Assembly: GCA_041394885.1 (NCBI GenBank)
Contig: JAWKHI010000012.1
Location: 103,196 to 167,195 of the forward strand
Direction: 5' to 3'
DNA: 64,000 nt
DNA from: DSOI01 sp041394885
Lineage (GTDB): Bacteria; Acidobacteriota; Terriglobia; Bryobacterales; Bryobacteraceae
Part shown: positions 46,684 through 55,510 of the stretch, one piece after another
Layout: each line of letters starts with the position of its first letter
Position numbering within the stretch: the stretch's first letter is position 1
Notes under the pieces: generated by a model
Told to the model about the DNA's origin: nothing
What the model saw: only the letters and a program-made list of their open reading frames with translations
The model's database searches: none
Made by a program: the position numbers and the translations under genes

Positions 46684-47604
46684 ATGCCTACGAACACGTT
46701 CGACCGCCGGCGGTTCCTGCAAACGCTTAGCGCCGCTCCCATTGCCATTCCCGGTGCTGCTGGAGTCGCTGCTTCCGTGGCCGTTTCGGCCGCCCACGCC
46801 GCGGAGAAACGCAAGGCCCGGTTGCGCACCGCCATCTGCGCCTACTCGTTCCGCGACGCTCTCGCCAAGAAAACCCTCACCTATGAGGACCTCATTCCAA
46901 TGGCGGTGGAAAACGACGTCGATGGCCTGGACCTGACCGTGTACTGGTTCCCCTCCACCGAATCGAGTTTCCTCATGCCCCTCCGCCGCATGGCCTACCA
47001 AAATGGGGTCGAGTTGTATTCGATCTCCGTGCGGACCAACATGTGCCAGCCCACCGCGGACCTGCGCAAGAAAGAATTCTCGACGCTACGGAAGTGGGTG
47101 GACGTGGCGCACGAACTCGGCGCCGGGCACATCCGCGTGTTCGGCGGCACGGTGCCCAAAGGGGAAACCGAGGATCACGCCGCCACATGGGTGGTGGATA
47201 TTCTGAACTACGCGGCCGAGTATGCGGGGTCGAAAGGCATCGTGCTGGGCCTCGAAAATCACGGCGGCATCACCGCCAAGGCAGACCGCATCGTGGATAT
47301 CGTCAAGCAGGTGAACTCGCCCTGGGTGGCCGTGAATCTCGACACCGGTAATTTCGACGCAGATGCGTACGAGCAGATCGCGAAGATTCTTCCTTACGCG
47401 GCCAACGTGCAGTTCAAAACCGAAATTCGCGTCGAGGGCGGCAAGCGCGTTCCCGCGGACTGGGACCGTCTGACGAAGATGTTGGCCGATGGTGGCTATC
47501 GCGGCTACCTCGCGCTCGAGTACGAGGGACAGGGAGACGCAAGGGCGGCGGTGCCTCCCCTGCTCACCGAGTTGAACCGGCTGGCCCACAAGTACTCCGG
47601 GTGA
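46684..47604 (+). CDS. Tat-exported sugar phosphate isomerase/epimerase-like TIM barrel
   Basis: A 306-residue xylose-isomerase-like protein with a Tat leader (DRRRFLQTLSAAP... to AHA at ~41). Metal-binding segments: GIVLGLENHGG (Glu), VAVNLDTGNF (Asp), VQFKTEIR, and YLALEYEGQG (Glu). Exported members of this fold are common in Solibacteres and Planctomycetes and likely act on sugars rather than phosphates outside the cytoplasm. The symporter gene follows after 10 bases. Confidence 0.83.
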   Translation: MPTNTFDRRRFLQTLSAAPIAIPGAAGVAASVAVSAAHAAEKRKARLRTAICAYSFRDALAKKTLTYEDLIPMAVENDVDGLDLTVYWFPSTESSFLMPLRRMAYQNGVELYSISVRTNMCQPTADLRKKEFSTLRKWVDVAHELGAGHIRVFGGTVPKGETEDHAATWVVDILNYAAEYAGSKGIVLGLENHGGITAKADRIVDIVKQVNSPWVAVNLDTGNFDADAYEQIAKILPYAANVQFKTEIRVEGGKRVPADWDRLTKMLADGGYRGYLALEYEGQGDARAAVPPLLTELNRLAHKYSG

Positions 47605-47614
47605 GAGGCCAGCG

Positions 47615-49264
47615 TTGCAACTGCATTTTGTCGACTACCTGATCCTGGTCCTCTATTTCTCTTTCGTCCTCGGCATTGGATGGTGGCTCAAGAACCGCGT
47701 CAAGTCCAGCGAGGACTTTCTAACGTCGAGCCGTTCGGTGCCTCTGTGGATCACCAGCCTGGCGTTTCTGGCCGCCAACATGGGCGCGCAGGAAATGGTG
47801 GGCATGTCGGCGTCGGGCGCCAAATACGGCATCATGACCGCCCATTTCTACTGGATCGGAGCCGTGCCGGCGATGATCTTCGTGGGTGTGTTCATGATGC
47901 CCTTCTACTACGGTTCGAAGGCTCGCAGCGTGCCCGAATATCTCAAGTTGCGCTTTGACGAGAAGACGCGCGCCTTCAACGCGGTCACCTTCGCGGCCAT
48001 GACGGTGTTCTCGTCCGGCATTTCGATGTACGCGCTCGGCTTGCTGTTTCAATTGCTGCTCGGATGGAGCTTTTCGTCCTCGATCATCCTTTCCGCGATC
48101 ATCGTTCTCGTCTACACCTATCTGGGCGGGCTTACTTCGGCCATCTATAACGAGGTGCTCCAGTATTTTCTGATCACGCTCGGCTTTGTGCCGCTGGCAG
48201 TTCTGGCGGTGACGCGGGCCGGAGGCTGGAGTGGGCTGTCGCAACGAGTGCCGGAAGTGATGACCCACTCATGGCGATTCGCCGGCGACGCCTCGGCCAA
48301 CCCGATGGGCGTGGAAGCATTCGCCATGGTGGCCGGGCTCGGATTCGTACTCTCGTTCGGCTACTGGTGTACCGACTTCCTGGTTGTACAGCGGGCCATG
48401 GCCGCGCAGAACATGAACAACGCACGGCTGACCCCGGTTCTGGCGACTTTCCCGAAAATGCTCATTCCGTTTTACGTGATCGTTCCCGGCATCGCCGCCC
48501 TCGCCCTACAGGGCATGGACCTTGGTTATCTGCTGCCCAAAAAGGGCGACGGATACGATTACGACCAGACGCTCACTACCCTGATGACGCAGTTCTACCC
48601 GAACGGCATGCTGGGCGTAGGGCTCACCGCGCTCATTGCCTCTTTCATGTCTGGCATGGCGGGCAACGTCACCGCCTTCAATACCGTATGGACCTACGAC
48701 ATCTACCAGAGCTACCTACGGCCCGGCGCGCCGGACCGGCACTACCTGAACGTGGCCCGCGTCACCACGGTGGTGGGAATCGCTCTGTCGGTGGGTACGG
48801 CCTACTTGGCGCAGTCATTCAACAACATGATGGACTTTCTCCAACTGGTGTTCGGCTTTGTGAACGCGCCGCTGTTTGCCACCTTCCTGTTGGGCATGTT
48901 CTGGAGACGGAGCACCGGGCACGGCGCGTTTGCCGGGTTGGTTTCCGGTACGGCCGCGGCCGCGCTCACCCACGGCCTCACGATCGCCGAAGGCAAGGGT
49001 GCGTGGCTTTCCCAATTGCACCAATATCCTTCGGCGATGGCGCAGAATTTTTGGATCGCGATATACGCCTGGTCGGCGTGCTTTGTCATCACTATCGTGG
49101 TGAGCCTTGCGACCCGTCCGAAACAGGAGGCCGAACTGGAAAATCTCGTCTATGGCCTCACCCCGGCCCTCCCTGAGCAAGGGGTATCCTGGTTTATGCG
49201 ACCCGGCCTGATGGCCGCCATTGCCGGCGGCGCTTGCCTCATTCTCAACTTCTGGTTCTGGTAA
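47615..49264 (+). CDS. sodium:solute symporter (SSS family), sugar-type
   Basis: A 549-residue transporter with about 13-14 hydrophobic helices: DYLILVLYFSFVLGIGWWLK, SLAFLAANMGAQEMVGMSASGA, MPFYYGSKARSVPEYLKLRFDEKTR and GLTALIASFMSGMAGNVTAFNT are family signatures. Close types transport glucose/galactose or inositol with sodium. TTG 47615 is chosen because GAGAGG lies six bases upstream and no ATG fits. With galactokinase downstream, a hexose such as galactose is a plausible substrate. Confidence 0.88.
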   Translation: MQLHFVDYLILVLYFSFVLGIGWWLKNRVKSSEDFLTSSRSVPLWITSLAFLAANMGAQEMVGMSASGAKYGIMTAHFYWIGAVPAMIFVGVFMMPFYYGSKARSVPEYLKLRFDEKTRAFNAVTFAAMTVFSSGISMYALGLLFQLLLGWSFSSSIILSAIIVLVYTYLGGLTSAIYNEVLQYFLITLGFVPLAVLAVTRAGGWSGLSQRVPEVMTHSWRFAGDASANPMGVEAFAMVAGLGFVLSFGYWCTDFLVVQRAMAAQNMNNARLTPVLATFPKMLIPFYVIVPGIAALALQGMDLGYLLPKKGDGYDYDQTLTTLMTQFYPNGMLGVGLTALIASFMSGMAGNVTAFNTVWTYDIYQSYLRPGAPDRHYLNVARVTTVVGIALSVGTAYLAQSFNNMMDFLQLVFGFVNAPLFATFLLGMFWRRSTGHGAFAGLVSGTAAAALTHGLTIAEGKGAWLSQLHQYPSAMAQNFWIAIYAWSACFVITIVVSLATRPKQEAELENLVYGLTPALPEQGVSWFMRPGLMAAIAGGACLILNFWFW

Positions 49265-49446
49265 TGGATTTACGTCTACCCACTGGCAGCTTCTTTTCCG
49301 CCGTCGGAGTCATCTTGTGTCTCACCTCGTGGTTGATGCCGGAAGCCCGTCCACGGCTTAGCCCGATTGATGTAAATCTCTACGCCGGCATGGCGATGTT
49401 TCTGTTCGGAGGGACGCTTCTTTGGCTGGCGCGTCGCGGCAGTTGA
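49264..49446 (+). CDS. 60-residue two-helix membrane protein
   Basis: A small protein (MDLRLPTGSFFSAVGVILCL..., ending LWLARRGS) whose ATG overlaps the symporter stop as TAATG, so translation is probably coupled. Two hydrophobic helices (about residues 8-24 and 40-56) flank a short polar loop containing PEARPRLSPIDVN. It also overlaps the galactokinase start by 25 bases. It could be a small partner of the symporter. I know of no characterised homolog. Confidence 0.65.
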   Translation: MDLRLPTGSFFSAVGVILCLTSWLMPEARPRLSPIDVNLYAGMAMFLFGGTLLWLARRGS

Positions 49447-50537
49447 CCTTTCGCGCGCCCGGGCGCGTCAATCTGATCGGCGAGCACACGGACTACAACG
49501 CGGGCTTTGTGCTTCCAATGGCGCTGGGGTTGGACTGCAGGGCCACCTTTGTGCCCGCTGCGCAGGCCGCCAACGGCAACGCCCTGTTGCGGGCGTGGTC
49601 CAACAACTTGTCTTTGGCGCGCCAATGGACGCTCGACGAACTTCGGCAGGCGCGTCCCAGCGGGGACTGGTCCGACTACGTGGCCGGGGTGGCGCAGCAA
49701 CTCATCAGGGCCGGCTGCAAGCTGAGCGGTGGCGAGATCCTCATACAGAGCGATGTGCCGATCGGTTCCGGATTGAGCTCCTCGGCGTCCCTCGAAGTGG
49801 CGGTCGCCCTGGCGCTTCTCGATTCACGCAAGATGGATCCGATCGAGGTGGCGCATTTGTGCCATCGGGCTGAGAACGAGTTTGTCGGTCTGCCGTGCGG
49901 GATCATGGATCATTTCGCGTCCTTGTTCGGCCGCCGCGATCATGCGCTCTTGCTCGATTGCCGGGACTTGTCGAGCCGGGCGGTACCGATTCCGCGTAAC
50001 GTCACCTTCTTGGCCGTCAATTCGATGGTGAAGCATGAGTTAGGCAACACCGCCTATGCGACGCGGGTTCGCGAGTGCGCTGCCGCGGCGCGCGTGTTCG
50101 GGGTGGAGAGTCTGCGGGATCTTGGCCTGGATCGGCTTGATTCCGGTGAATGCGAAGGGACGCCGCTCCGCCGGGCCCGGCACGTAGTGACGGAAAACCA
50201 GCGGGTCCTGGACTTCGTAGCTGCCTGCGAACGGGGCGAGTCCGCCGCGATGGGCCGGCTGATGGTGGAATCCCATATCAGCTTGCGGGACGACTACGAA
50301 GTGAGTTGCACCGAGCTGGACTTTCTCGCGGCCACGGCACTCCAACTGCCGGGAGTCCACGGCGCCCGGATGACCGGTGGCGGCTTCGGTGGTTGCACCG
50401 TGAATCTCATCGATCCGGCCGCCGAGCCCGAATTCCGTGCGCGAATCGCCGAGGAGTACCAGGCACGGTTCGGTCGCGCGCCGGAGGTCCACGCCTGCCG
50501 CCCGTCCTGCGGGGCGGGTCCGGATCACCAACGGTAG
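49422..50537 (+). CDS. galK: galactokinase
   Basis: A 371-residue GHMP kinase. Galactokinase signature GRVNLIGEHTDYN at residues 14-26, ATP-binding motif PIGSGLSSSASLEVAVA, GIMDHFASLFG with the catalytic Asp region, and MTGGGFGGCTVNL. It phosphorylates galactose at O1 in the cytoplasm, the first Leloir step. TTG 49422 with GGAGGGA upstream gives a full N-terminus. No galT or galE is near, so later steps are elsewhere. The operon appears to be isomerase-like, symporter, small membrane protein, galK. Confidence 0.92.
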   Translation: MAGASRQLTFRAPGRVNLIGEHTDYNAGFVLPMALGLDCRATFVPAAQAANGNALLRAWSNNLSLARQWTLDELRQARPSGDWSDYVAGVAQQLIRAGCKLSGGEILIQSDVPIGSGLSSSASLEVAVALALLDSRKMDPIEVAHLCHRAENEFVGLPCGIMDHFASLFGRRDHALLLDCRDLSSRAVPIPRNVTFLAVNSMVKHELGNTAYATRVRECAAAARVFGVESLRDLGLDRLDSGECEGTPLRRARHVVTENQRVLDFVAACERGESAAMGRLMVESHISLRDDYEVSCTELDFLAATALQLPGVHGARMTGGGFGGCTVNLIDPAAEPEFRARIAEEYQARFGRAPEVHACRPSCGAGPDHQR

Positions 50538-50543
50538 CCAGAA

Positions 50544-50572
50544 AAGAATCCTCTTGCTCTGAGAGGATTCTT
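50544..50572 (+). terminator. hairpin terminator candidate after galK
   Basis: AAGAATCCTCT (50544-50554) and AGAGGATTCTT (50562-50572) are perfect 11-bp arms around a 7-base loop, starting six bases after the galK stop. The 3' arm ends TTCTT with no longer T run, so it may be a modest or bidirectional terminator. Confidence 0.55.
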
Positions 50573-50843
50573 CGCGCGTGCGCACTACTAGTGCATAGGC
50601 AACTTGGCAATGTCCTCCGGGCGCGTAGTCATCGCCCGTCATCTCCTCTCAGCTCCTCCAGAGAGGCTAGATAGCTGGCCCGGGAATCGAAAGGTTCCCG
50701 GGCCGCCGCAATTTCGGCTGCTTCGCGCGCGCTGATCAGGATCTGCACCCGATCCCCACATTTGGAGCCCGCTAGGCGTTGAAACAGGGCCAGGGGTCGT
50801 GTTCCAATAGGAGTTACTCCCCACAGCGTCAGGAGGCATCCGA
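50573..50843. other. carA upstream region with two hairpins
   Basis: Between galK and carA. CCTCTC (50645-50650) pairs with GAGAGG (50661-50666), and GGCCCGGGAA (50677-50686) pairs perfectly with TTCCCGGGCC (50695-50704). GCACTA/TAGTGC form a short palindrome at 50582-50594. The hairpins may control carA by attenuation, but no T run follows. On minus a 39-residue GTG frame (50748 to 50629) reads smoothly; see its own entry. AGGAGG for carA is at 50831-50836. Confidence 0.45.
50629..50748 (-). CDS. possible 39-residue small protein (uncertain)
   Basis: A GTG frame on minus encodes a soluble helical peptide (VQILISAREAAEIAAARE, then LASLEELRGDDGR). It has low bias and no ribosome site, and the open frame continues upstream without a good start. 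It overlaps the perfect GGCCCGGGAA hairpin. It could be a real small gene, the remnant of one, or chance. Confidence 0.15.
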   Translation of the reverse strand: MQILISAREAAEIAAAREPFDSRASYLASLEELRGDDGR

Positions 50844-51980
50844 TTGGAAAAGTCCATCCTCGCCCTGGAAGACGGTAGCGTCTTCGAGGGCAGGAGCTTT
50901 GGTGCGCGCACGGTGCGCAGCGGTGAGGTTGTTTTCAATACTTCGATCACGGGTTACCAGGAAATTTTCACAGACCCGTCCTATTGCGGGCAGATCGTAG
51001 TGTTGACCAATCCTCAGATTGGCAACTACGGCGCGAATGGGGACGATTGCGAATCCGCCCAGCCCTTCATTGAGGGGCTGGTGGTTCGGGACTTCGCTCC
51101 GGTCGCCTCCAACTGGCGATCCGAGGAAGACGCGAATCGCTTTCTCGAGCGCAACGGGGTTCCCATCGCGTCGGGGATCGACACGCGGGCGCTGGTGCGC
51201 AAGCTGCGGAGTGGCGGCGTGCTGCGCGGCGTTCTGTCGGGCGATGGCGGGGATCCGGCGAAGTTGGTGGAAATGGCGCGCTCCATCCCGAGCATGGCCG
51301 GGCTGGATCTGGCGACCCAGGTGTCAACGGCCAAGCCGTATGAGTGGACCGAGAGCGTGAAGGCCTGTTCTCCCTCCGAGCAGATCGGGAAGACCGCGGA
51401 GCCGGGCCGGCATCACGTGGTGGCCTACGATTTCGGCATCAAACGCAATATTCTCAGGCGCCTGGTGCAGGTGGGTTGCCGCGTGACGGTGATTCCGGCG
51501 CTCACACCCGCCGAAGATGTGCTCGCGCTGAAGCCTGACGGACTCTTTCTCTCCAACGGGCCCGGAGACCCGGAACCTCTCGAGTTTCAGGCGGGACAGG
51601 TGCGCCAACTCGTCGGGAAGGTGCCGATATTCGGGATCTGTCTGGGGCATCAGGTTCTGGCCCTTGCACTCGGGGGTAAAACCTTCAAGTTGAAATTCGG
51701 CCACCGCGGGGCAAACCATCCGGTGCTCAACTATCGCACGAACCGCGTTGAGATTACGTCTCAGAATCATGGGTTTGCGGTGGATCCGGACTCCCTGGAC
51801 GCGGGCAAAATCGAACTGACTCACATCAATCTGAACGACGATACGCTCGAAGGGTTCCGCCACCGCAGCGAGCCGGTGTTCTGCGTCCAGTACCATCCGG
51901 AGGCGGCGCCGGGTCCGCATGACTCGCGATACCTGTTTGACGACTTCGCCGCGATGATCGCGGAAAACAAAAAGGCCTGA
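50844..51980 (+). CDS. carA: carbamoyl-phosphate synthase small (glutaminase) subunit
   Basis: A 378-residue subunit that hydrolyses glutamine and passes ammonia to CarB. N-terminal CPSase domain (LEDGSVFEGRSFGA, FNTSITGYQEIFTDPSY), then the class I amidotransferase with nucleophile Cys in FGICLGHQ and the His-Glu pair in QYHPEAAPGPHDS. TTG start is set by AGGAGG at 50831-50836, seven bases upstream. carB follows after 7 bases. It serves arginine and pyrimidine synthesis. Confidence 0.95.
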   Translation: MEKSILALEDGSVFEGRSFGARTVRSGEVVFNTSITGYQEIFTDPSYCGQIVVLTNPQIGNYGANGDDCESAQPFIEGLVVRDFAPVASNWRSEEDANRFLERNGVPIASGIDTRALVRKLRSGGVLRGVLSGDGGDPAKLVEMARSIPSMAGLDLATQVSTAKPYEWTESVKACSPSEQIGKTAEPGRHHVVAYDFGIKRNILRRLVQVGCRVTVIPALTPAEDVLALKPDGLFLSNGPGDPEPLEFQAGQVRQLVGKVPIFGICLGHQVLALALGGKTFKLKFGHRGANHPVLNYRTNRVEITSQNHGFAVDPDSLDAGKIELTHINLNDDTLEGFRHRSEPVFCVQYHPEAAPGPHDSRYLFDDFAAMIAENKKA

Positions 51981-51987
51981 CAATAGA

Positions 51988-54900
51988 ATGCCGAAACGGA
52001 CCGACCTGAAGAAAATCATGATCGTGGGCTCTGGGCCCATCGTGATCGGACAGGCATGCGAGTTTGACTATTCGGGCACCCAAGCGTGCAAGGCGCTGCG
52101 GGCCGAAGGGTATGAAGTGGTTCTGATCAACTCGAATCCGGCCACGATCATGACCGATCCGAATCTGGCGGACCGCACCTACGTGGAGCCGATCACGCTC
52201 GACTACGCCGAGGAAATCATCAAACGGGAGCGGCCCTGCGCGCTGCTTTCCACCGTTGGCGGACAGACCGGGCTGAATCTGTCCATCGCGCTGGCGGAAG
52301 CGGGCGTGCTCGAGAAGTATGGCGTGGAGTTGCTCGGAGCCAAGGTCGAGTCCATCAAGAAAGCCGAAGACCGGCTCTTGTTCAAGGACGCTATGCGGAA
52401 GATCGGGCTGGAAACGCCACGATCCCTGCTCGTGAACAACGTGGAGGCGGGCGTGGAGTTCGCCGCCAAGTGGGGCTATCCGGTCGTCCTGCGCCCCAGT
52501 TTCACCCTGGGTGGGTCGGGCGGCGGAATCGCCTACAACCTCGAAGAGCTCGAAGAGGTGCTGCAGCGCGGGATCGACCTGTCGCCCGTGGGCGAGGTGC
52601 TCATTGAAGAGAGCGTTCTCGGGTGGAAGGAATTCGAACTCGAGGTGATGCGGGATCTCGCCGATAACTGCATCATCATCTGCTCGATCGAGAATTTCGA
52701 CCCGATGGGCGTGCATACCGGCGACTCGATCACCGTGGCTCCGGCCCAGACCCTCACCGACCGTGAATATCAAATGATGCGCGACGCCTCGCTCGCGTGC
52801 CTGCGCGAGATCGGTGTGGACACCGGCGGATCGAACGTACAGTTCGGGCTCAATCCGAAGGACGGCCGGATGGTGATCATCGAGATGAACCCGCGCGTGT
52901 CGCGGTCATCGGCGTTGGCGTCCAAGGCGACCGGATTTCCGATCGCAAAGATCGCGGCCAAGCTCGCCGTTGGTTACCGGCTCGACGAGATCAAGAACGA
53001 CATCACGCGGAAAACGCCGGCCTGTTTCGAACCGACGCTCGACTATGTCGTGGTGAAGATTCCGCGCTGGCAGTTCGAAAAGTTCCCCGGGGCGGAACCG
53101 GTGCTGGGAACGCAGATGAAGTCCGTCGGCGAGGTGATGTCGATTGGCCGGACGTTCCAACAGGCGCTGTCGAAGGCGGTGCGGAGCCTGGAGGCCGGCA
53201 AATCATCCGCCAAGGAAGTCTACGATGAGGCGCTGATTCCCAACCGGCTGATCACGCCGAACCCGGACCGGCTGGCCTACATACGGTTCGCCTTTCAGAA
53301 GGGCGCGACCGTGGAAGAGGTCCAGGAGTTGACCAATATCGATCCCTGGTTCCTGCGTCAATTTCGTGATTTGATCGTCCTCGAGCAGGAATTGCAGTCC
53401 GAGACGCTGGCCGGGATCACCTCCGGGCGTATGCGGGAAGCGAAACGGGCGGGGATATCGGACCGGTGGTTGGCGCGCTTTTGGAACACCGGCATTGACG
53501 CCGTTCGCGACAGACGCAAGCAGTTGGGCGTGACCGCCGTGTTCAATCGCGTGGATACCTGCGCGGCCGAGTTCGAGAGCTTCACTCCGTATTTGTATTC
53601 GAGCTACGAAGGCGAGTGCGAGGCGGACCCGAGCGATCGCAAGAAAGTGATGATCCTCGGATCCGGGCCCAACCGGATCGGGCAGGGAATTGAGTTCGAC
53701 TATGCTTGCTGCCACGCTTCGTTCGCGCTGCAGGAGTTCGGGCGCGAATCGATCATGGTCAACTGCAATCCTGAGACCGTGTCGACCGACTACGATACCT
53801 CAGACCGGTTGTACTTCGAGCCACTGACCTACGAAGAAGTGCTCAACGTAGTGGACCGCGAGAAACCGGACGGCGTGATCGTGCAATTCGGCGGGCAGAC
53901 TCCGCTGACCCTTGCGCTGCCGCTGAAGGCGGCGGGCGTACCGATCATCGGGACCGATCCGGAGAATATCGATTTGGCCGAAGACCGCAAGCGATTCGGG
54001 AAACTGCTGGACGACTTGGGAATTCCCTCGCCGCCCAACGGCAGCGCGACGAGCTTGGAACAGGCCGTCCACATCGCCAGAGGCTTGGGTTTCCCCGTGC
54101 TGGTGCGGCCCAGTTACGTGCTGGGCGGCCGCGCAATGACAATCGCCTACGACGAAGACACCGTGGAGCGGTACATGCGTGAGGCGGTGGTGTTTTCGCA
54201 GGAGCGGCCGGTTTTGATCGACCGGTTTCTCGAGGACGCCATCGAAGTAGACGTGGATGCCTTGTGTGACGGCGAGCGGGTGCTGATCGCCGGCATCATG
54301 GAGCACATCGAGGAAGCCGGTGTGCATTCCGGTGACAGTTCGTGCGTCCTGCCGCCGTACTCGATCGGCGAGAGCGAACTGGCCGTCATCCGGGATTACA
54401 CGGAAAAACTGGCGCTGGCGCTCGGCGTGATCGGCCTGATGAATGTCCAGTACGCGATCAAGGATAATCAGGTCTACGTGCTCGAAGTCAATCCGCGGGC
54501 GTCGCGAACGGTGCCCTATGTGAGCAAGGCTACCGGGGTGCCGCTGCCGAAGATTGCCGTGGGACTGATGCTCGGCAAGAAGCTCACCGATTTCGCCGGC
54601 CTCACGGGGGGGCGCGTTACCGGCGTCTTGCCGGTGCCGCAATTCTTTGTCAAGAGCCCCGTATTTCCGTTCAACAAATTTCCCGGCGTGGACCCGGCGC
54701 TCGGTCCGGAGATGCGCTCCACGGGGGAAGTGATGGGCGTGGGTATCAATTTCGGAGAAGCGTTCGCCAAGGCGCAATTGTCGGCGGGTACGCCATTGCC
54801 TCCGAATGGAACCGTGTTTATCAGTGTCAATGACCGGAACAAAGCCGATGCGGTGGAGTTGGGCCGCCGGTTCGCGGAATTGGGAATGGAGATTGTAGCC

Positions 54901-55221
54901 ACGCGAGGAACGGCGTCGGCGCTGAACGCGGCGGGCATTCCATGCCGCCGGGTTTTCAAGGTGAATGAAGGCCGCCCGAATGCCGTGGATTTGCTGAAGG
55001 CGGGATCGCTGCAGCTGGTGATCTACACTTCCACCGGAGCGCATTCGTTCAGCGATGAGCGGGCCATCCGCCGGACAGCGGTTTTCTATCGTGTTCCCTG
55101 CATTACGACGATGAGCGCGGCGCGGGCGACCGTGGAAGCGATGGCGTCGCGCAAACGGGATCCGATCCGGGTGTGGAGCCTGCAAGAGATCCACGAGCCC
55201 GCCCGTTTGGCCGAGCGCTAG
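51988..55221 (+). CDS. carB: carbamoyl-phosphate synthase large subunit
   Basis: A 1077-residue full-length CarB. Two homologous ATP-grasp halves are visible (VGSGPIVIGQACEFDYSG and LGSGPNRIGQGIEFDYACCH; RPSFTLGGSGGGIAYN and RPSYVLGGRAMTIAYD), plus NPRVSRSSALASKATGFPIA and NPRASRTVPYVSKATGVPLP, and a C-terminal MGS-like regulatory domain from about 935. It makes carbamoyl phosphate from bicarbonate, ATP and ammonia delivered by CarA. Length and motifs are typical. Confidence 0.96.
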   Translation: MPKRTDLKKIMIVGSGPIVIGQACEFDYSGTQACKALRAEGYEVVLINSNPATIMTDPNLADRTYVEPITLDYAEEIIKRERPCALLSTVGGQTGLNLSIALAEAGVLEKYGVELLGAKVESIKKAEDRLLFKDAMRKIGLETPRSLLVNNVEAGVEFAAKWGYPVVLRPSFTLGGSGGGIAYNLEELEEVLQRGIDLSPVGEVLIEESVLGWKEFELEVMRDLADNCIIICSIENFDPMGVHTGDSITVAPAQTLTDREYQMMRDASLACLREIGVDTGGSNVQFGLNPKDGRMVIIEMNPRVSRSSALASKATGFPIAKIAAKLAVGYRLDEIKNDITRKTPACFEPTLDYVVVKIPRWQFEKFPGAEPVLGTQMKSVGEVMSIGRTFQQALSKAVRSLEAGKSSAKEVYDEALIPNRLITPNPDRLAYIRFAFQKGATVEEVQELTNIDPWFLRQFRDLIVLEQELQSETLAGITSGRMREAKRAGISDRWLARFWNTGIDAVRDRRKQLGVTAVFNRVDTCAAEFESFTPYLYSSYEGECEADPSDRKKVMILGSGPNRIGQGIEFDYACCHASFALQEFGRESIMVNCNPETVSTDYDTSDRLYFEPLTYEEVLNVVDREKPDGVIVQFGGQTPLTLALPLKAAGVPIIGTDPENIDLAEDRKRFGKLLDDLGIPSPPNGSATSLEQAVHIARGLGFPVLVRPSYVLGGRAMTIAYDEDTVERYMREAVVFSQERPVLIDRFLEDAIEVDVDALCDGERVLIAGIMEHIEEAGVHSGDSSCVLPPYSIGESELAVIRDYTEKLALALGVIGLMNVQYAIKDNQVYVLEVNPRASRTVPYVSKATGVPLPKIAVGLMLGKKLTDFAGLTGGRVTGVLPVPQFFVKSPVFPFNKFPGVDPALGPEMRSTGEVMGVGINFGEAFAKAQLSAGTPLPPNGTVFISVNDRNKADAVELGRRFAELGMEIVATRGTASALNAAGIPCRRVFKVNEGRPNAVDLLKAGSLQLVIYTSTGAHSFSDERAIRRTAVFYRVPCITTMSAARATVEAMASRKRDPIRVWSLQEIHEPARLAER

Positions 55222-55510
55222 CTGGGCGGGGGAGCCGCCGGATCGTCTGCAATCCATGGCATGGACGGATTTCCGATTCCAGGCGCCTTTTCGCCTGAGC
55301 CGAATCCAGGCACAGAGCCGAACAATCACGATTGGTTTTTGACCGGGAAAGATCAATTGTCCAGGACAATTGTCTTCCCTCTCCGTATCGTATAAGCTCA
55401 GTGGAAAGTGTCCGCCTGACACTCGCCGCCATGGTTGCCTCACAGGATGATGAAGAGATTGCGGCGCGTCTACTTTTGGCGGGGAGCCATCTGGCTGGAG
55501 ATTCGCGTTC
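55222..55510. other. intergenic region upstream of the CheB-CheR hybrid
   Basis: CAGGCG/CGCCTG arms at 55280-55297 give a weak hairpin soon after carB. The 19-bp palindrome and -10-like box are listed separately. From ~55432 an ATG frame reads openly into the hybrid gene but is out of frame with it and probably not real. Confidence 0.4.
55354..55396 (+). promoter_or_regulatory. 19-bp perfect palindrome with adjacent promoter-like boxes
   Basis: CAATTGTCC (55354-55362), one A, and GGACAATTG (55364-55372) form a perfect 19-bp palindrome, fitting a dimeric repressor or activator site. TTGTCT (55370-55375) overlaps its right end as a -35-like box, with TATAAG (55391-55396) as -10 after 15 bases. 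A bound protein would cover the -35. The regulator is unknown. The hybrid gene starts ~115 bases downstream. Confidence 0.55.

Noticed and set aside
50639..50950. 103-residue minus frame over the carA start
   Set aside because: Overlaps carA and has a shadow-like composition (Ser/Pro/Arg-rich); no ribosome site.
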